From an uncultured Clostridia bacterium (GTDB lineage: Bacteria > Bacillota > Clostridia > Christensenellales > Borkfalkiaceae), in NCBI GenBank assembly GCA_934271245.1, contig CAKQQY010000013.1, positions 1 to 45,447 on the forward strand: a DNA stretch of 45,447 bases, in the 5' to 3' direction. Within the stretch, counting starts at the first letter, position 1. Each line of letters starts with the position of its first letter. A model generated the notes under the pieces. It saw only the letters and a program-made list of their open reading frames with translations. It was not told where the DNA came from and did no database searches. A program made the position numbers and the translations under genes. This document shows positions 31,106 to 39,913 of this stretch, in pieces.

Positions 31106-32425
31106 ATGGATAAATTAAGAATTTCCGCGGCGGTGGAAGGGTTCGTAAAGGGCGACCCGTCGCGGTTTTGCATGCCGGGGCATAAAGGCAACGCCCGCCT
31201 TAGCAAAATTTTCGGCGATTCCCGTAAAGACGTAACCGAACTTTCGGTAATAGATAACGAAAAGGCGGTTTCGGACGCGGAAAAGGACTGCGCCGAAATT
31301 CTCGGCGTAAAGTTTTTACGCTTTTTGACGGGCGGCTCCACGGCGGGGATTTTTTCGGCGGTTTACGCTGTAAAAGATTACGGCAAAAAACTTATCGTCA
31401 ACCGTTCGGCGCACAAAAGCGTTTTTAATATTCTCTCTTTATTGAATATCGAACCCGTTTTCGTCGCCGAAGGGATAAAAGACGGGTTACCCGTTTTGCC
31501 GAACGAAAAAGAAATCGAAAAGGCGTTAAGAGATAATCCCGACGCGATAGGCGTTTTACTTACCTATCCCGACTATTACGGAAGAACGTTCGACCTTTCG
31601 GCGATAAAAAACGTCGTAAAGAAAAAGGGGAAATATCTTCTTATAGACGGGGCGCACGGCGGACATTTCGCTTTCGTAAACCCGAAACTTTACGCAGGCA
31701 ATTTTGCCGACGTATGGGTAGACGGCGCGCATAAAACTTTGCCGACCTTGAATCAGGGGGCGGCGGTTTTAACCAACGACGCCGATTTAATTTGTAAACT
31801 TAACGACGCGGTAAATATTTTTTCCACTACGAGTCCGTCTTACCTGATACTCGCTTCTGTGGAATACGGCATAAAAGCGTACAACGAAACCGACTTTACC
31901 GGCGTTATAAAAACGATAGAAGAAACCAAAAGAAAAATCGTCGGGTACGGGTATTCCGTTTTGGAAACCGACGATCCGTTCAAAATAACGGTAGATTTCG
32001 GCGGCAATGGGGTAAACCCTTTAACCGCGGAAAAAATACTCGAAGAAAATAAAGTTTTCGCCGAGATGGTTACCGACAGATATATTCTTTTTATGGCTTC
32101 CCCTTTTAACAGAAAAAAGGATTTTTCAAGGCTTATAAAGGGCATAAAAGAAACGGTTAAACTCGAAAAAGATTACGCGTACGAAGATAAAAACGCTGTT
32201 ACCGAAAGGGTAAAACCGTACCTTGAAGCGATAAATTCCGAAACGCAGACGGTGGATTTAAAGGACGCCGTCGGGCGGATTTCGGCGGTGAACGCAGGCG
32301 TTTTTCCGCCGTGTTATCCGATAGTCGTCGCAGGGGAAAAAATTACCGAAGACGTTATAAAAACGCTTTCCGTTATAAACGTATTCGGTTTAAGCGAAGA
32401 AGGAAAAATTAAAGTAATAAAATGA
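31106..32425 (+). CDS. PLP-dependent Orn/Lys/Arg decarboxylase family protein (YaaO-like)
   Basis: A 439-residue fold-type I PLP enzyme of the short Orn/Lys/Arg decarboxylase group. Hallmarks are CMPGHKGN (about 20-27), FLTGGSTAGIFSAVYAV, the cofactor-contact DGAHGGHFAF, and WVDGAHKTLPTLNQGAAV with the Lys that binds PLP. In B. subtilis, yaaO also precedes tmk, and the same order is kept here. The natural substrate of YaaO-type proteins is uncertain. It overlaps tmk by four bases. Confidence 0.9.
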   Translation: MDKLRISAAVEGFVKGDPSRFCMPGHKGNARLSKIFGDSRKDVTELSVIDNEKAVSDAEKDCAEILGVKFLRFLTGGSTAGIFSAVYAVKDYGKKLIVNRSAHKSVFNILSLLNIEPVFVAEGIKDGLPVLPNEKEIEKALRDNPDAIGVLLTYPDYYGRTFDLSAIKNVVKKKGKYLLIDGAHGGHFAFVNPKLYAGNFADVWVDGAHKTLPTLNQGAAVLTNDADLICKLNDAVNIFSTTSPSYLILASVEYGIKAYNETDFTGVIKTIEETKRKIVGYGYSVLETDDPFKITVDFGGNGVNPLTAEKILEENKVFAEMVTDRYILFMASPFNRKKDFSRLIKGIKETVKLEKDYAYEDKNAVTERVKPYLEAINSETQTVDLKDAVGRISAVNAGVFPPCYPIVVAGEKITEDVIKTLSVINVFGLSEEGKIKVIK

Positions 32426-33048
32426 AAGGTAAATTCATAACGTTCGAAGGTTGCGAAGGGGTTGGAAAATCCAGCCAGATAAGATTATTGTCGCAATATC
32501 TCGACCGTGAAAAAGTTAATTATTGCATAACGAGAGAACCGGGCGGAGAACCCGTCGCCGAAAAAATAAGGAACATTATTTTAGACGGCGAAAACGTTTC
32601 TATGACGGACGAATGCGAAGCGCTTTTATACGCCGCGTCGAGAGTTCAGCACTTAATAAAAGAAGTTAAACCGCGGCTTGAAAGCGGTCAACTCGTTTTC
32701 TGCGACAGATTTATAGATTCGTCTTTCGCGTATCAGGGGTACGCAAGGGGTTTAGGGTACGAATTCGTAGCCAAAATCAACGATTACGCCATTAAAAACT
32801 TTATGCCGGACTATACCGTGTTTTTGAATTTGGATCCGCTTACCGCTTTTAAGAGAAAAGGCGGCGTCGATAAAAACGACAGACTGGAACTTTCGGGCGA
32901 AGAATTCCACTCGAAAGTGTATAAAGGGTATCTTGATCTTGCCGAAAAATTCCCCGAAAGATTCATAGTTATCGACGCGAGCGGCGAAAAAATGCAGACG
33001 CACGAAAAAATTATAACCGAACTTCGCCGTCGGAGTATTATAAAATGA
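32422..33048 (+). CDS. tmk: Thymidylate kinase
   Basis: A 208-residue dTMP kinase. It has the P-loop FEGCEGVGKSSQ (8-19), the DR-type CDRFIDSSFAYQGYARGLG and the nucleotide-site segment TREPGGEPVAEKIR. It overlaps YaaO upstream and holB downstream by four bases each. B. subtilis has yaaQ and yaaR between tmk and holB; neither is present here. Confidence 0.96.
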   Translation: MKGKFITFEGCEGVGKSSQIRLLSQYLDREKVNYCITREPGGEPVAEKIRNIILDGENVSMTDECEALLYAASRVQHLIKEVKPRLESGQLVFCDRFIDSSFAYQGYARGLGYEFVAKINDYAIKNFMPDYTVFLNLDPLTAFKRKGGVDKNDRLELSGEEFHSKVYKGYLDLAEKFPERFIVIDASGEKMQTHEKIITELRRRSIIK

Positions 33049-34031
33049 TAGATTTTTACGGTCTTTTAAAAGATACCAACGCCTATAAAATAGTTAAAGG
33101 GGATAAGGAAAACGGCAGGCTTTCGCACGCCTATCTTTTCGTTACGCCCGACGGCGACAATCTTTTAAATTACCTTAAAGTTCTGGCGAAAACGATTATC
33201 TGCGAAGACGGTTCGCCGTGCCTTAATTGCAGAAAATGTAAACTTATCGATAAAGAAGAGTACGTAGACGCGATGTTCTTTCCGAAAAACGGAGATACCG
33301 TTACCGCGGAAGACGTGTCTTTACTGATAGACGAAGCCTACTTAAAACCTATCGAAGGGAAGAAAAAAATATTTATCATAAACCACGGCGAAAATTTAAG
33401 CGCGCTCGTGCAGAACAAACTTCTTAAAACGATAGAAGAACCGCCCGAAAACGTGTATCTTTTAATCGGCGCGGTAAACGATTACGCGATTCTTCCTACG
33501 GTGAAATCGAGAGCGAAAAAAATTTCCGCCGAAAACTTTACCGACGAAGTTATTTTAAACGCTCTTAAAACAGAGTGCGAAGATACGGAAAAACTTAAAT
33601 ACGCCGTGTCGTGCGCGTCGGGAAGCGTGGGCGAAGCGTTAAAACTTTACGACGACGAAAATTTAAAGGAAACGCTGGATTTTTCCGCCGATATGATTGT
33701 TAATATGCAGTCGAGTAAAGACGTTTTAACCTATTCGGTCAAAGCCGCCGCGTTAAAAGACGGGGTAAACGGGCTTTTATCCGCGCTGGAAATAGTTTTC
33801 CGCGATTTGTTAGTCGGAAGAGTTTCCCCCGAAAAGGTAAAACTTAAAGACGTTTTCGAAAAAGTTAAAAACGCCAAAGGATATTCCGACGGCGCGATAA
33901 TAAACGCGCTGGATAAAATAAACGAAGCGCAGAAAAGAAACAAATTCAACGCTAACCCTACCATGCTTACGGAGTGGTTGATGTTGCAGATACTGGAGGG
34001 CAAATATAAATGGCAAAAATTATCGGAGTAA
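33045..34031 (+). CDS. holB: DNA polymerase III subunit delta'
   Basis: A 328-residue clamp-loader subunit. It has the zinc site C-x8-C-x2-C around CEDGSPCLNCRKC, the ENLSALVQNKLLKTIEEPPE segment and PTVKSRAKKI typical of delta' and DnaX homologues. The ATP-site P-loop is replaced, as normal for delta'. It overlaps tmk by four bases and ricT by 22 bases. Confidence 0.92.
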   Translation: MIDFYGLLKDTNAYKIVKGDKENGRLSHAYLFVTPDGDNLLNYLKVLAKTIICEDGSPCLNCRKCKLIDKEEYVDAMFFPKNGDTVTAEDVSLLIDEAYLKPIEGKKKIFIINHGENLSALVQNKLLKTIEEPPENVYLLIGAVNDYAILPTVKSRAKKISAENFTDEVILNALKTECEDTEKLKYAVSCASGSVGEALKLYDDENLKETLDFSADMIVNMQSSKDVLTYSVKAAALKDGVNGLLSALEIVFRDLLVGRVSPEKVKLKDVFEKVKNAKGYSDGAIINALDKINEAQKRNKFNANPTMLTEWLMLQILEGKYKWQKLSE

Positions 34032-34897
34032 AATTCAAAAATACTTCTAAAATATATTATTTTGCGCCGGCAAACGAAAAGGACGAATACGAAAAGGATT
34101 CCGGCGTTATCGTGGAAACGGCGAAAGGTCTGGAATACGGCACGGTGGTGTTCGGCGTTAAAGAAGTGTCGGAAGAAAATATCGTTCAGCCGCTTAAACC
34201 CGTTTTAAGAAAGGCGACGGAAAAAGACCTTAACGTTATTGCCGAAAACGAGAAAAAAATTCCCGACGTAATGAAAAAAACCGAGGAAAAAATAAAAGAA
34301 CACAATCTGGATATGAAACTCGTCGGAGCGGAATTTTCTTTCGACGGCAAAAAACTCGTTCTTTATTTTTCCGCAGACGGCAGAATAGATTTCAGAGAAC
34401 TTGTAAAAGACCTTGCGTCCTGCTTTAAGACGAGAATAGAACTTCGTCAGATAGGAATTCGCGACGAAACCAAACTTTTAGGCGGCATCGCGCCGTGCGG
34501 AAGACCGTGTTGCTGTTCTACCTGTATGCCCGATTTTTCCAAAGTGTCCATTAAAATGGCGAAAAATCAGGGGCTTCACCTTAACCCGTCTAAAATAAGC
34601 GGTCTTTGCGGCAGACTTATGTGCTGTCTTTCTTACGAAAACGAATATTACTCCTGCGCGTGCAAGAAAGTTCCCAAAGTCGGCAGCACCGTAACCACCC
34701 CCGAAGGAAAAGGAACGGTCGTTTCGGTGGATATGCTTAAAATGATGAGCAAAGTAAAAATCGTCAACGGCGATTCCGAAGTGTATAAAGATTTCCCCGT
34801 GGACAGGCTTAAATTTTCCAAAACGTTGGACAATAAAACGGTAAATCGCGACGACGAATCGGATAATATCGAAGATATCGATAAAATTACCGATTAA
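34010..34897 (+). CDS. ricT: PSP1-domain protein RicT (YaaT)
   Basis: A 295-residue PSP1 protein. The N-terminal region holds GLEYGTVVFGVKEV, and the conserved core has FSADGRIDFRELVKDLA, a GIAPCGRPCCCSTC Cys cluster, ISGLCGRLMCCLSYE and a C-terminal Cys pair (YSCACKK). In B. subtilis RicT joins RicA and RicF in a complex that carries iron-sulfur clusters and helps RNase Y process RNA. The start is set by GGAGGG within holB. Position next to holB matches B. subtilis. Confidence 0.94.
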   Translation: MAKIIGVKFKNTSKIYYFAPANEKDEYEKDSGVIVETAKGLEYGTVVFGVKEVSEENIVQPLKPVLRKATEKDLNVIAENEKKIPDVMKKTEEKIKEHNLDMKLVGAEFSFDGKKLVLYFSADGRIDFRELVKDLASCFKTRIELRQIGIRDETKLLGGIAPCGRPCCCSTCMPDFSKVSIKMAKNQGLHLNPSKISGLCGRLMCCLSYENEYYSCACKKVPKVGSTVTTPEGKGTVVSVDMLKMMSKVKIVNGDSEVYKDFPVDRLKFSKTLDNKTVNRDDESDNIEDIDKITD

Positions 34898-34912
34898 ATA
34901 AACGATTAAATA

Positions 34913-34941
34913 TTTACAAAACGATTTATTTGTGCTAAAAT
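34913..34941 (+). promoter_or_regulatory. Promoter of the small ferredoxin gene
   Basis: TTTACA (34913-34918) and TAAAAT (34936-34941) are separated by 17 bases, about 30 bases before the ferredoxin ATG. Confidence 0.65.
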
Positions 34942-34977
34942 AAATTTATCGATAATAAATTCGGGAGGTAAAATACT

Positions 34978-35148
34978 ATGGCTCATAAGATTAACGACGG
35001 TTGCGTTATGTGTGGCGCTTGCGCGGCGACTTGCCCCGTTAACGCGATCAGCGAAGGCGCTGATAAATACGTAATCGACGCGGATGTTTGTATCGATTGT
35101 GGCGCTTGTGAAGACGGATGTCCTACCGGCGTTATTACCGCTGAATAA
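34978..35148 (+). CDS. 2[4Fe-4S] ferredoxin
   Basis: A 56-residue clostridial-type ferredoxin. Two CxxCxxCxxxCP motifs are seen: C9-C12-C15-C19 and C38-C41-C44-C48, each followed by Pro, which bind two [4Fe-4S] clusters. GGGAGG precedes the ATG. It has its own promoter and terminator, inserted between ricT and the methyltransferase in an otherwise conserved cluster. As the only small ferredoxin in the window it could donate electrons to NfnAB-type systems, though that is inference. Confidence 0.95.
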   Translation: MAHKINDGCVMCGACAATCPVNAISEGADKYVIDADVCIDCGACEDGCPTGVITAE

Positions 35149-35163
35149 CAAACGCAAAACACT

Positions 35164-35198
35164 TTAAGGCGCGCTTATTTAACGCGCCTTAATTTTTT
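35164..35198 (+). terminator. Terminator of the ferredoxin gene
   Basis: TTAAGGCGCG (35164-35173) pairs with CGCGCCTTAA (35183-35192), loop CTTATTTAA, followed by six T. Confidence 0.85.
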
Positions 35199-35208
35199 AA
35201 ATTGACTT

Positions 35209-35874
35209 ATGCTTACGTTAGAAGATTTATTGCTTAACGGATTAAAAGTTTATCAGGACGACGAGTATTACCGTTTCACTTCCGATTCGGTACTTCTTTC
35301 AAAGTTCGTAACGGTTAAAAAGAACGACGTCGTCGCCGATTTTTGTTCGGGAAGCGGAATAGTCGGGTTTCACCTTTACGGTCTTAACGAAAACCTTATT
35401 AAAAGCGTAACCTTTTTCGAAATGCAGAAATCGCTTTGCGATATGAGCGTTAAAAGCATAGAATTCAATAATCTTTCGGACAAGTTTTCCGCGGTGAACG
35501 TAAAAATTCAGGATATTCCGAAAGTTTATAACGAAAAATTTTCGCTTATCGTGTGCAATCCGCCGTATATGGAAGAAAACCGCGGCGAAAACAGTAAGGA
35601 CGAGCGTATCGCCATGTGCAAAGTGGAAAAATATCTTCCGCTTAAAGACCTTATGAAAACCGTCGCGCGGTGCTTAAAATTCGGCGGCAGGGTAAATTTC
35701 GTTTACAGAGCCGACAGGCTTTCCGATATTTTCTGGAATATGAAACAAAATAATATAGAACCCAAAAAAATGCAATTCGTGAGCGGGGGAAACAAACCGC
35801 CATATCTCGTTATGGTAGAAGGCGTTAAAGGAGGAAAACCCGGACTTAAAGTTTTAAGTTCCGCGGTAAACTGA
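35209..35874 (+). CDS. tRNA/rRNA adenine methyltransferase, TrmN6/YabB-like
   Basis: A 221-residue Rossmann methyltransferase. It has VVADFCSGSGIVGFHLYG as the SAM-binding motif I and IVCNPPYMEENRG as the catalytic NPPY motif of N6-adenine enzymes. B. subtilis YabB occupies the same place between the yaaT/yabA region and rsmI. E. coli TrmN6 methylates A37 of tRNA-Val. The ATG at 35209 has no ribosome site, and lies ten bases after the ferredoxin terminator; the family N-terminus supports it. It ends one base before rsmI. Confidence 0.88.
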   Translation: MLTLEDLLLNGLKVYQDDEYYRFTSDSVLLSKFVTVKKNDVVADFCSGSGIVGFHLYGLNENLIKSVTFFEMQKSLCDMSVKSIEFNNLSDKFSAVNVKIQDIPKVYNEKFSLIVCNPPYMEENRGENSKDERIAMCKVEKYLPLKDLMKTVARCLKFGGRVNFVYRADRLSDIFWNMKQNNIEPKKMQFVSGGNKPPYLVMVEGVKGGKPGLKVLSSAVN

Positions 35875-35875
35875 T

Positions 35876-36679
35876 ATGTTATATTTTGTCGCGACGCCTA
35901 TAGGCAATCTTAAAGATATCTCTTATAGGGCGATAGAAGTCCTTAAAGAGGCAGACGAAATCGGGTGCGAAGACACAAGACATTCGCAAACGCTCCTTTC
36001 GGCGTACGGTATCGAAAAAAAGTGTTTTTCCTACCATAAATTCAACGAAAAAGAGATTTCCGAGAAGATAATTCTTAAACTTAAAGAAGGAAAAAATATC
36101 GCGATTATTTCCGACGCGGGTACGCCCTGCGTTTCCGACCCCGGGAATATTTTGGCGCAAAAACTTATCGAAGAAGGGTTAGCGTTCACCGTTATACCGG
36201 GGGCGTGCGCTTTCGTTTCCGCGCTCGTTTTATCGGGTCTTGACAGCGGCAGATTTTGTTTTCTGGGATTTTTGCCCGACAAAAAGTCGGAAAGAAAAGA
36301 ATTTCTCTCTAAATACAAAAATCTCGATATGACGCTCATTTTTTACTGCGCGCCGCACGATATCGCGAAAGATATAAAAGATATTTATTCCGTTTTCGGC
36401 GAAAGAACGGCTGTCGCCGTAAAAGAAATTACCAAAATACACGAAAAAGCCGAAAGGTTTTCCCTTAAAGACGGACTTTCTTCCGAACCCAAAGGAGAAT
36501 ACGTTCTTCTGGTGGAAAAAGGAAAAGAGGAAAATCCCCTTTTAACCCTTTCCGAAAAAGAACATATCGGGCATTATATAAATCTCGGCTACGACAAAAA
36601 AGAAGCGTTGAAACTCGCCGCGAAAGACAGGGGAGTGCCTAAGTCTTCCCTTTATAAATACACTATAGGAGAAAAATAA
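35876..36679 (+). CDS. rsmI: 16S rRNA (cytidine-2'-O)-methyltransferase RsmI
   Basis: A 267-residue RsmI, which methylates C1402 of 16S rRNA. The start YFVATPIGNLKDISYRAIEV and the motifs ADEIGCEDTRHSQTLL, ISDAGTPCVSDPG and VIPGACAFVSALVLSGL are diagnostic for this tetrapyrrole-methylase-like fold. It follows the TrmN6-like gene by one base and precedes the CmpB-type gene by two. Confidence 0.96.
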   Translation: MLYFVATPIGNLKDISYRAIEVLKEADEIGCEDTRHSQTLLSAYGIEKKCFSYHKFNEKEISEKIILKLKEGKNIAIISDAGTPCVSDPGNILAQKLIEEGLAFTVIPGACAFVSALVLSGLDSGRFCFLGFLPDKKSERKEFLSKYKNLDMTLIFYCAPHDIAKDIKDIYSVFGERTAVAVKEITKIHEKAERFSLKDGLSSEPKGEYVLLVEKGKEENPLLTLSEKEHIGHYINLGYDKKEALKLAAKDRGVPKSSLYKYTIGEK

Positions 36680-36681
36680 TA

Positions 36682-37422
36682 ATGACTACGCCGCTTATAG
36701 GTCACATTTCCTTTTACGATATGAATATGTACTTCTTTATCTACGCCTTTTTAGGGTGGATTGCGGAAGTTATTTACGCCACGCTTAAAACGGGCAAATT
36801 CGTAAACCGCGGGTTTTTAAACGGTCCCGTTTGCCCCATTTACGGGGTGGGAATGGCGTTTATAGTGCTGTTTTTAAACCCTTTGGCGGAAAAGTGGTGG
36901 CTTTTGTTTATCGTGGGGGCGTTGTTCGCCACCCTTTTAGAACTCGTTACGGGTTTCGTTCTCGATAAACTTTTCCATACCAAATGGTGGGATTACTCTA
37001 AGGAACATTTCAATATTAAAGGGTACGTTTGTTTAAGGTTTACCTTTATATGGGGTTTTGCCGTGCTTATTCTTTTTAACACGCTTGTTCCCCTTACCGA
37101 TAAACTTATCTCTCTCGTTCCCCCGAAATGGGTAGGGTATTCTCTGCTTATTGCCTTCTGGCTGATAATTTTAACCGATTTTACAGCGACGGTTATCCAA
37201 CTTAAAGGGGTTAAAAAGGATATTAAAGAACTCGACAGGTTAACCGCCCTTATACACAAGAATTCCGACGCGTTGGGCGAAAAGGTCAGCGATATAACCC
37301 TTTCGGTTTCCGAAAAATTAAAAACGCTTTCCGAAAAGATTAAAAATTCCCGTATAGGAAAGGCTTTCCCCGCGTTCGGTAAAAAATACCGCGGAGACGA
37401 AGAAAACGGAAAAAAAGATTAA
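36682..37422 (+). CDS. CmpB-type membrane protein (putative ABC transporter permease family)
   Basis: A 246-residue membrane protein of the ABC_trans_CmpB family. Hallmarks are FIYAFLGWIAEVIYATLKTG (about 15-34), FVNRGFLNGPVCPIYGVG (36-53) and KWWDYSKEHFNIKGYVCLR. It has about five membrane helices and a charged C-terminal tail (about 185-246), probably helical. The function is not established despite the family name. GGAG precedes ATG. It is the last gene of the cluster. Confidence 0.9.
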   Translation: MTTPLIGHISFYDMNMYFFIYAFLGWIAEVIYATLKTGKFVNRGFLNGPVCPIYGVGMAFIVLFLNPLAEKWWLLFIVGALFATLLELVTGFVLDKLFHTKWWDYSKEHFNIKGYVCLRFTFIWGFAVLILFNTLVPLTDKLISLVPPKWVGYSLLIAFWLIILTDFTATVIQLKGVKKDIKELDRLTALIHKNSDALGEKVSDITLSVSEKLKTLSEKIKNSRIGKAFPAFGKKYRGDEENGKKD

Positions 37423-37435
37423 AAAGAACGTAATT

Positions 37436-37461
37436 AACTGCGGATATTCCGCAGTTTTTTA
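37436..37461 (+). terminator. Terminator of the tmk-rsmI-cmpB cluster
   Basis: AACTGCGGA and TCCGCAGTT form a nine-bp stem with a three-base loop, followed by TTTTATT. Confidence 0.8.
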
Positions 37462-37481
37462 TTATTTGTTGATTTTGTCTA

Positions 37482-37510
37482 TTGAAAAAATCTTCCCCGT
37501 ATATTAAAAT
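37482..37510 (+). promoter_or_regulatory. Promoter of glpK
   Basis: TTGAAA (37482-37487) and TAAAAT (37505-37510) are separated by 17 bases, about 20 bases before the ATG. Confidence 0.6.
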
Positions 37511-37530
37511 AATTTACGGGGGAATTGAAA

Positions 37531-38991
37531 ATGAAAAGGTACGTTATCGCCGTAGACGAAGGGACTACGAGCGCTCGCGCGATGCTTTTCGACGCGATTG
37601 AGAAAAAATTCGTCGCGGAAGACCAGAGAAGCATAAAACAAATTTATCCGCGACCTTCCTGGGTGGAAGAAGACGCCGACGAAATTTACGTAAACACGCT
37701 TTCCGCTATCGTTACCATGTGCGAAAAAGCCGACGGTGTGAACGACGTTAAAGGAATAGGCATAACCAACCAACGGGAAACGGTTATCGCCTGGGACAGA
37801 GAAACGGGCAGACCCGTTTACAACGCTATAGTGTGGCAGTGCAGAAGAACTTCCGAATACTGCAAAACGTTATCGGACGAAAGGGTAAATATTATCAAGG
37901 AAAAGACGGGTCTTAAAGTAGACGCGTACTTTTCCGCCACCAAAATAAAGTGGATATTAGACAACGTGGAAAAGGCTCGGGAACTTATGAATAAAGGGAG
38001 GCTGTGCGTCGGAACGGTGGACAGTTTCCTTATCTATAAACTTACGGGCAACTTTTATACCGATATGACCAACGCTTCGAGAACCATGCTTTTTAATCTG
38101 CATACGCTCTCGTGGGACGACGAACTTTTAGAATTTTTCGGTATCCCGAAGTCGGTATTGCCCGAAATCAAGCGGTGCGACGACCTTTTCGGGTACTTTA
38201 CTTACGAGGGTAGAAATATCCCCGTAACGGGCGTTTTAGGCGACCAGCAAGCCGCTCTTTACGGGCAGGATTGTTTAACCGTAGGCAGCGGAAAGATAAC
38301 CTACGGCACGGGACTTTTTATGTTGTTCAGCACGGGAAACGAAATCGCCCGTTCGAAGTCGGCTCTTTCCACGGTGGGGTTTGCCGATAAAAACGGCGTG
38401 GCTTACGCCTTAGAGGGAAGCGTGTTTAACGCTGGCAGCGCCGTTCAATGGCTTCGCGACGGGTTAGGGTTGTTTGAAAATTCCGCCGACACCGAAGAAA
38501 TGGCGAAATCCGTTCCCGATACGGGCGGAGTGTACGTCGTTCCTGCGTTCACGGGACTCGGCGCTCCTTACTGGCGGGGCGACGTTACGGGACTTATCAC
38601 GGGGATAACAAGAGGAACGAATAAAAACCATATTACCCGAGCGGTGCTTGAAAGCATCGCCTATTCGGCGAAAGCCGTTTTATGCGAAATCGAAAAGGAT
38701 TGCGGATTCGCCGTGAAAGAAATCAAAGTTGACGGCGGAGCAAGCGCGAACGACTTTTTAATGCAGTTTCAGGCGGATATATTAAACGTTAAAATCGACC
38801 GCCCGACGGAAAGAGAAAGCACCGCGCTCGGCGCGGCGAAAGCGTGCGCCGTTTCGTTGGGGCTTATCGACTTTGAATCGGCAAAAGAAATAAGAAAGTC
38901 GGATAAAGTATTCGAGCCGTCAAAGGACAGAGAAAAATTTTCTTCGTTATACGAGGGGTATAAAAAAGCAGTGGAAAGGTGTTTGTTATGA
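37531..38991 (+). CDS. glpK: Glycerol kinase
   Basis: A 486-residue FGGY kinase from the ATG at 37531; the frame extends to a TTG at 37525, but the ATG starts the usual MKRYVIAVDEGTTSARAMLF. GlpK segments include GITNQRETVIAWDRETG, VWQCRRTSEYC, GDQQAALYGQ and VPAFTGLGAPYWRGDVTG. It phosphorylates glycerol to glycerol 3-phosphate. It overlaps the next gene, a monoacylglycerol-lipase-like hydrolase, by ATGA. No glpF or glpD is present nearby. Confidence 0.95.
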   Translation: MKRYVIAVDEGTTSARAMLFDAIEKKFVAEDQRSIKQIYPRPSWVEEDADEIYVNTLSAIVTMCEKADGVNDVKGIGITNQRETVIAWDRETGRPVYNAIVWQCRRTSEYCKTLSDERVNIIKEKTGLKVDAYFSATKIKWILDNVEKARELMNKGRLCVGTVDSFLIYKLTGNFYTDMTNASRTMLFNLHTLSWDDELLEFFGIPKSVLPEIKRCDDLFGYFTYEGRNIPVTGVLGDQQAALYGQDCLTVGSGKITYGTGLFMLFSTGNEIARSKSALSTVGFADKNGVAYALEGSVFNAGSAVQWLRDGLGLFENSADTEEMAKSVPDTGGVYVVPAFTGLGAPYWRGDVTGLITGITRGTNKNHITRAVLESIAYSAKAVLCEIEKDCGFAVKEIKVDGGASANDFLMQFQADILNVKIDRPTERESTALGAAKACAVSLGLIDFESAKEIRKSDKVFEPSKDREKFSSLYEGYKKAVERCLL

Positions 38992-39878
38992 TAAAATATA
39001 AACTTAAAATGAAAGACGGAAAAGAAGTTACCGTTACCGAATGGCAGGCGGAAAACCCCAAAGCCTTGTTGCAGATTTCGCACGGAATGGTAGAACACGC
39101 AGGCAGATATAACGAATTCGCCGAGTATATGGCGAAAAACGGTTATACCGTGTTTGCCGACGACCACAGAGCGCACGGTGAAACGGATAAAGACACGCTC
39201 GGTTATTCCGACGGCGATATCTGGGAAAACACCCTTTCCGATCTGCACGAACTCACCGTTTATTACAAAAACAAATATAATCTGCCCGTGGTAATTTTCG
39301 GGCATAGTTACGGGTCTTTCCTTACGCAGGAATATATCGAAAGGCACGCCGAAGATATTAAGGGCGCGGTCGTCGGCGGAAGTTGTTATATGAAACAGGC
39401 TTCCGTTCCTGCCGGCAAGGTTATAGCGAATATCGGTTGCGCGTTTAAAGGTAAAAAGGCGAAAGCCAACCTTTTATGCAAACTTTCTTTCGACGCGTAC
39501 GAGAAAAAACTCGGCGGAACGTCTTTCATATCTTCTCTTCCCGAAGAAGCGGAAAGATATAAAGAAGATAAATACTGCGATTTCGTTATGAGTTACAATT
39601 TTTATAAACGTTTCTTCTCGGGACTTCGCAGAATTTATAAAAAGAATAAGTTAAGCAATCTTAAAGGGCTCCCCGTGTTTTTAATTGCGGGCAGCGACGA
39701 CCCCGTCGGCAATTTTTCCAAAGGGGTGCTTAAACTTAAAAAGGTTTACGACGGTTACGGCGCGAAAACTTCCGCGCTGATTCAGGACGGCGTTCGTCAC
39801 GAATACCTTAACGATAAAGATAAAGCCGAAGCCTACCGCGCGATTAAAGAGTTCTGCGACGGCGTTACCGCCGAATAA
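38988..39878 (+). CDS. Alpha/beta hydrolase, monoacylglycerol lipase-like
   Basis: A 296-residue serine hydrolase from the ATG overlapping the glpK stop. Motifs: ISHGMVEHAGRYNEFAEYMA (30-49, oxyanion region), VFADDHRAHGET, the nucleophile elbow GHSYGS with Ser107, an AGSDDPVG Asp region and a late VRHEYLND His. This order and the HGMxEHxxRY pattern fit monoglyceride lipases (YtpA/hMGL-like). There is no signal peptide. Coupling to glpK suggests that the glycerol it frees is phosphorylated at once. Other short-chain esterase activity is possible. Confidence 0.88.
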   Translation: MIKYKLKMKDGKEVTVTEWQAENPKALLQISHGMVEHAGRYNEFAEYMAKNGYTVFADDHRAHGETDKDTLGYSDGDIWENTLSDLHELTVYYKNKYNLPVVIFGHSYGSFLTQEYIERHAEDIKGAVVGGSCYMKQASVPAGKVIANIGCAFKGKKAKANLLCKLSFDAYEKKLGGTSFISSLPEEAERYKEDKYCDFVMSYNFYKRFFSGLRRIYKKNKLSNLKGLPVFLIAGSDDPVGNFSKGVLKLKKVYDGYGAKTSALIQDGVRHEYLNDKDKAEAYRAIKEFCDGVTAE

Positions 39879-39913
39879 TAAATATTTAACGTGAGAAAAA
39901 AAAGGAGAAAAAA

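Noticed and set aside
35174..35208. Leaderless promoter for the TrmN6-like gene
   Set aside because: TTAAAT lies six bases before the ATG, but the matching -35 position reads CTTATT inside the terminator loop, so read-through or another start is more likely.
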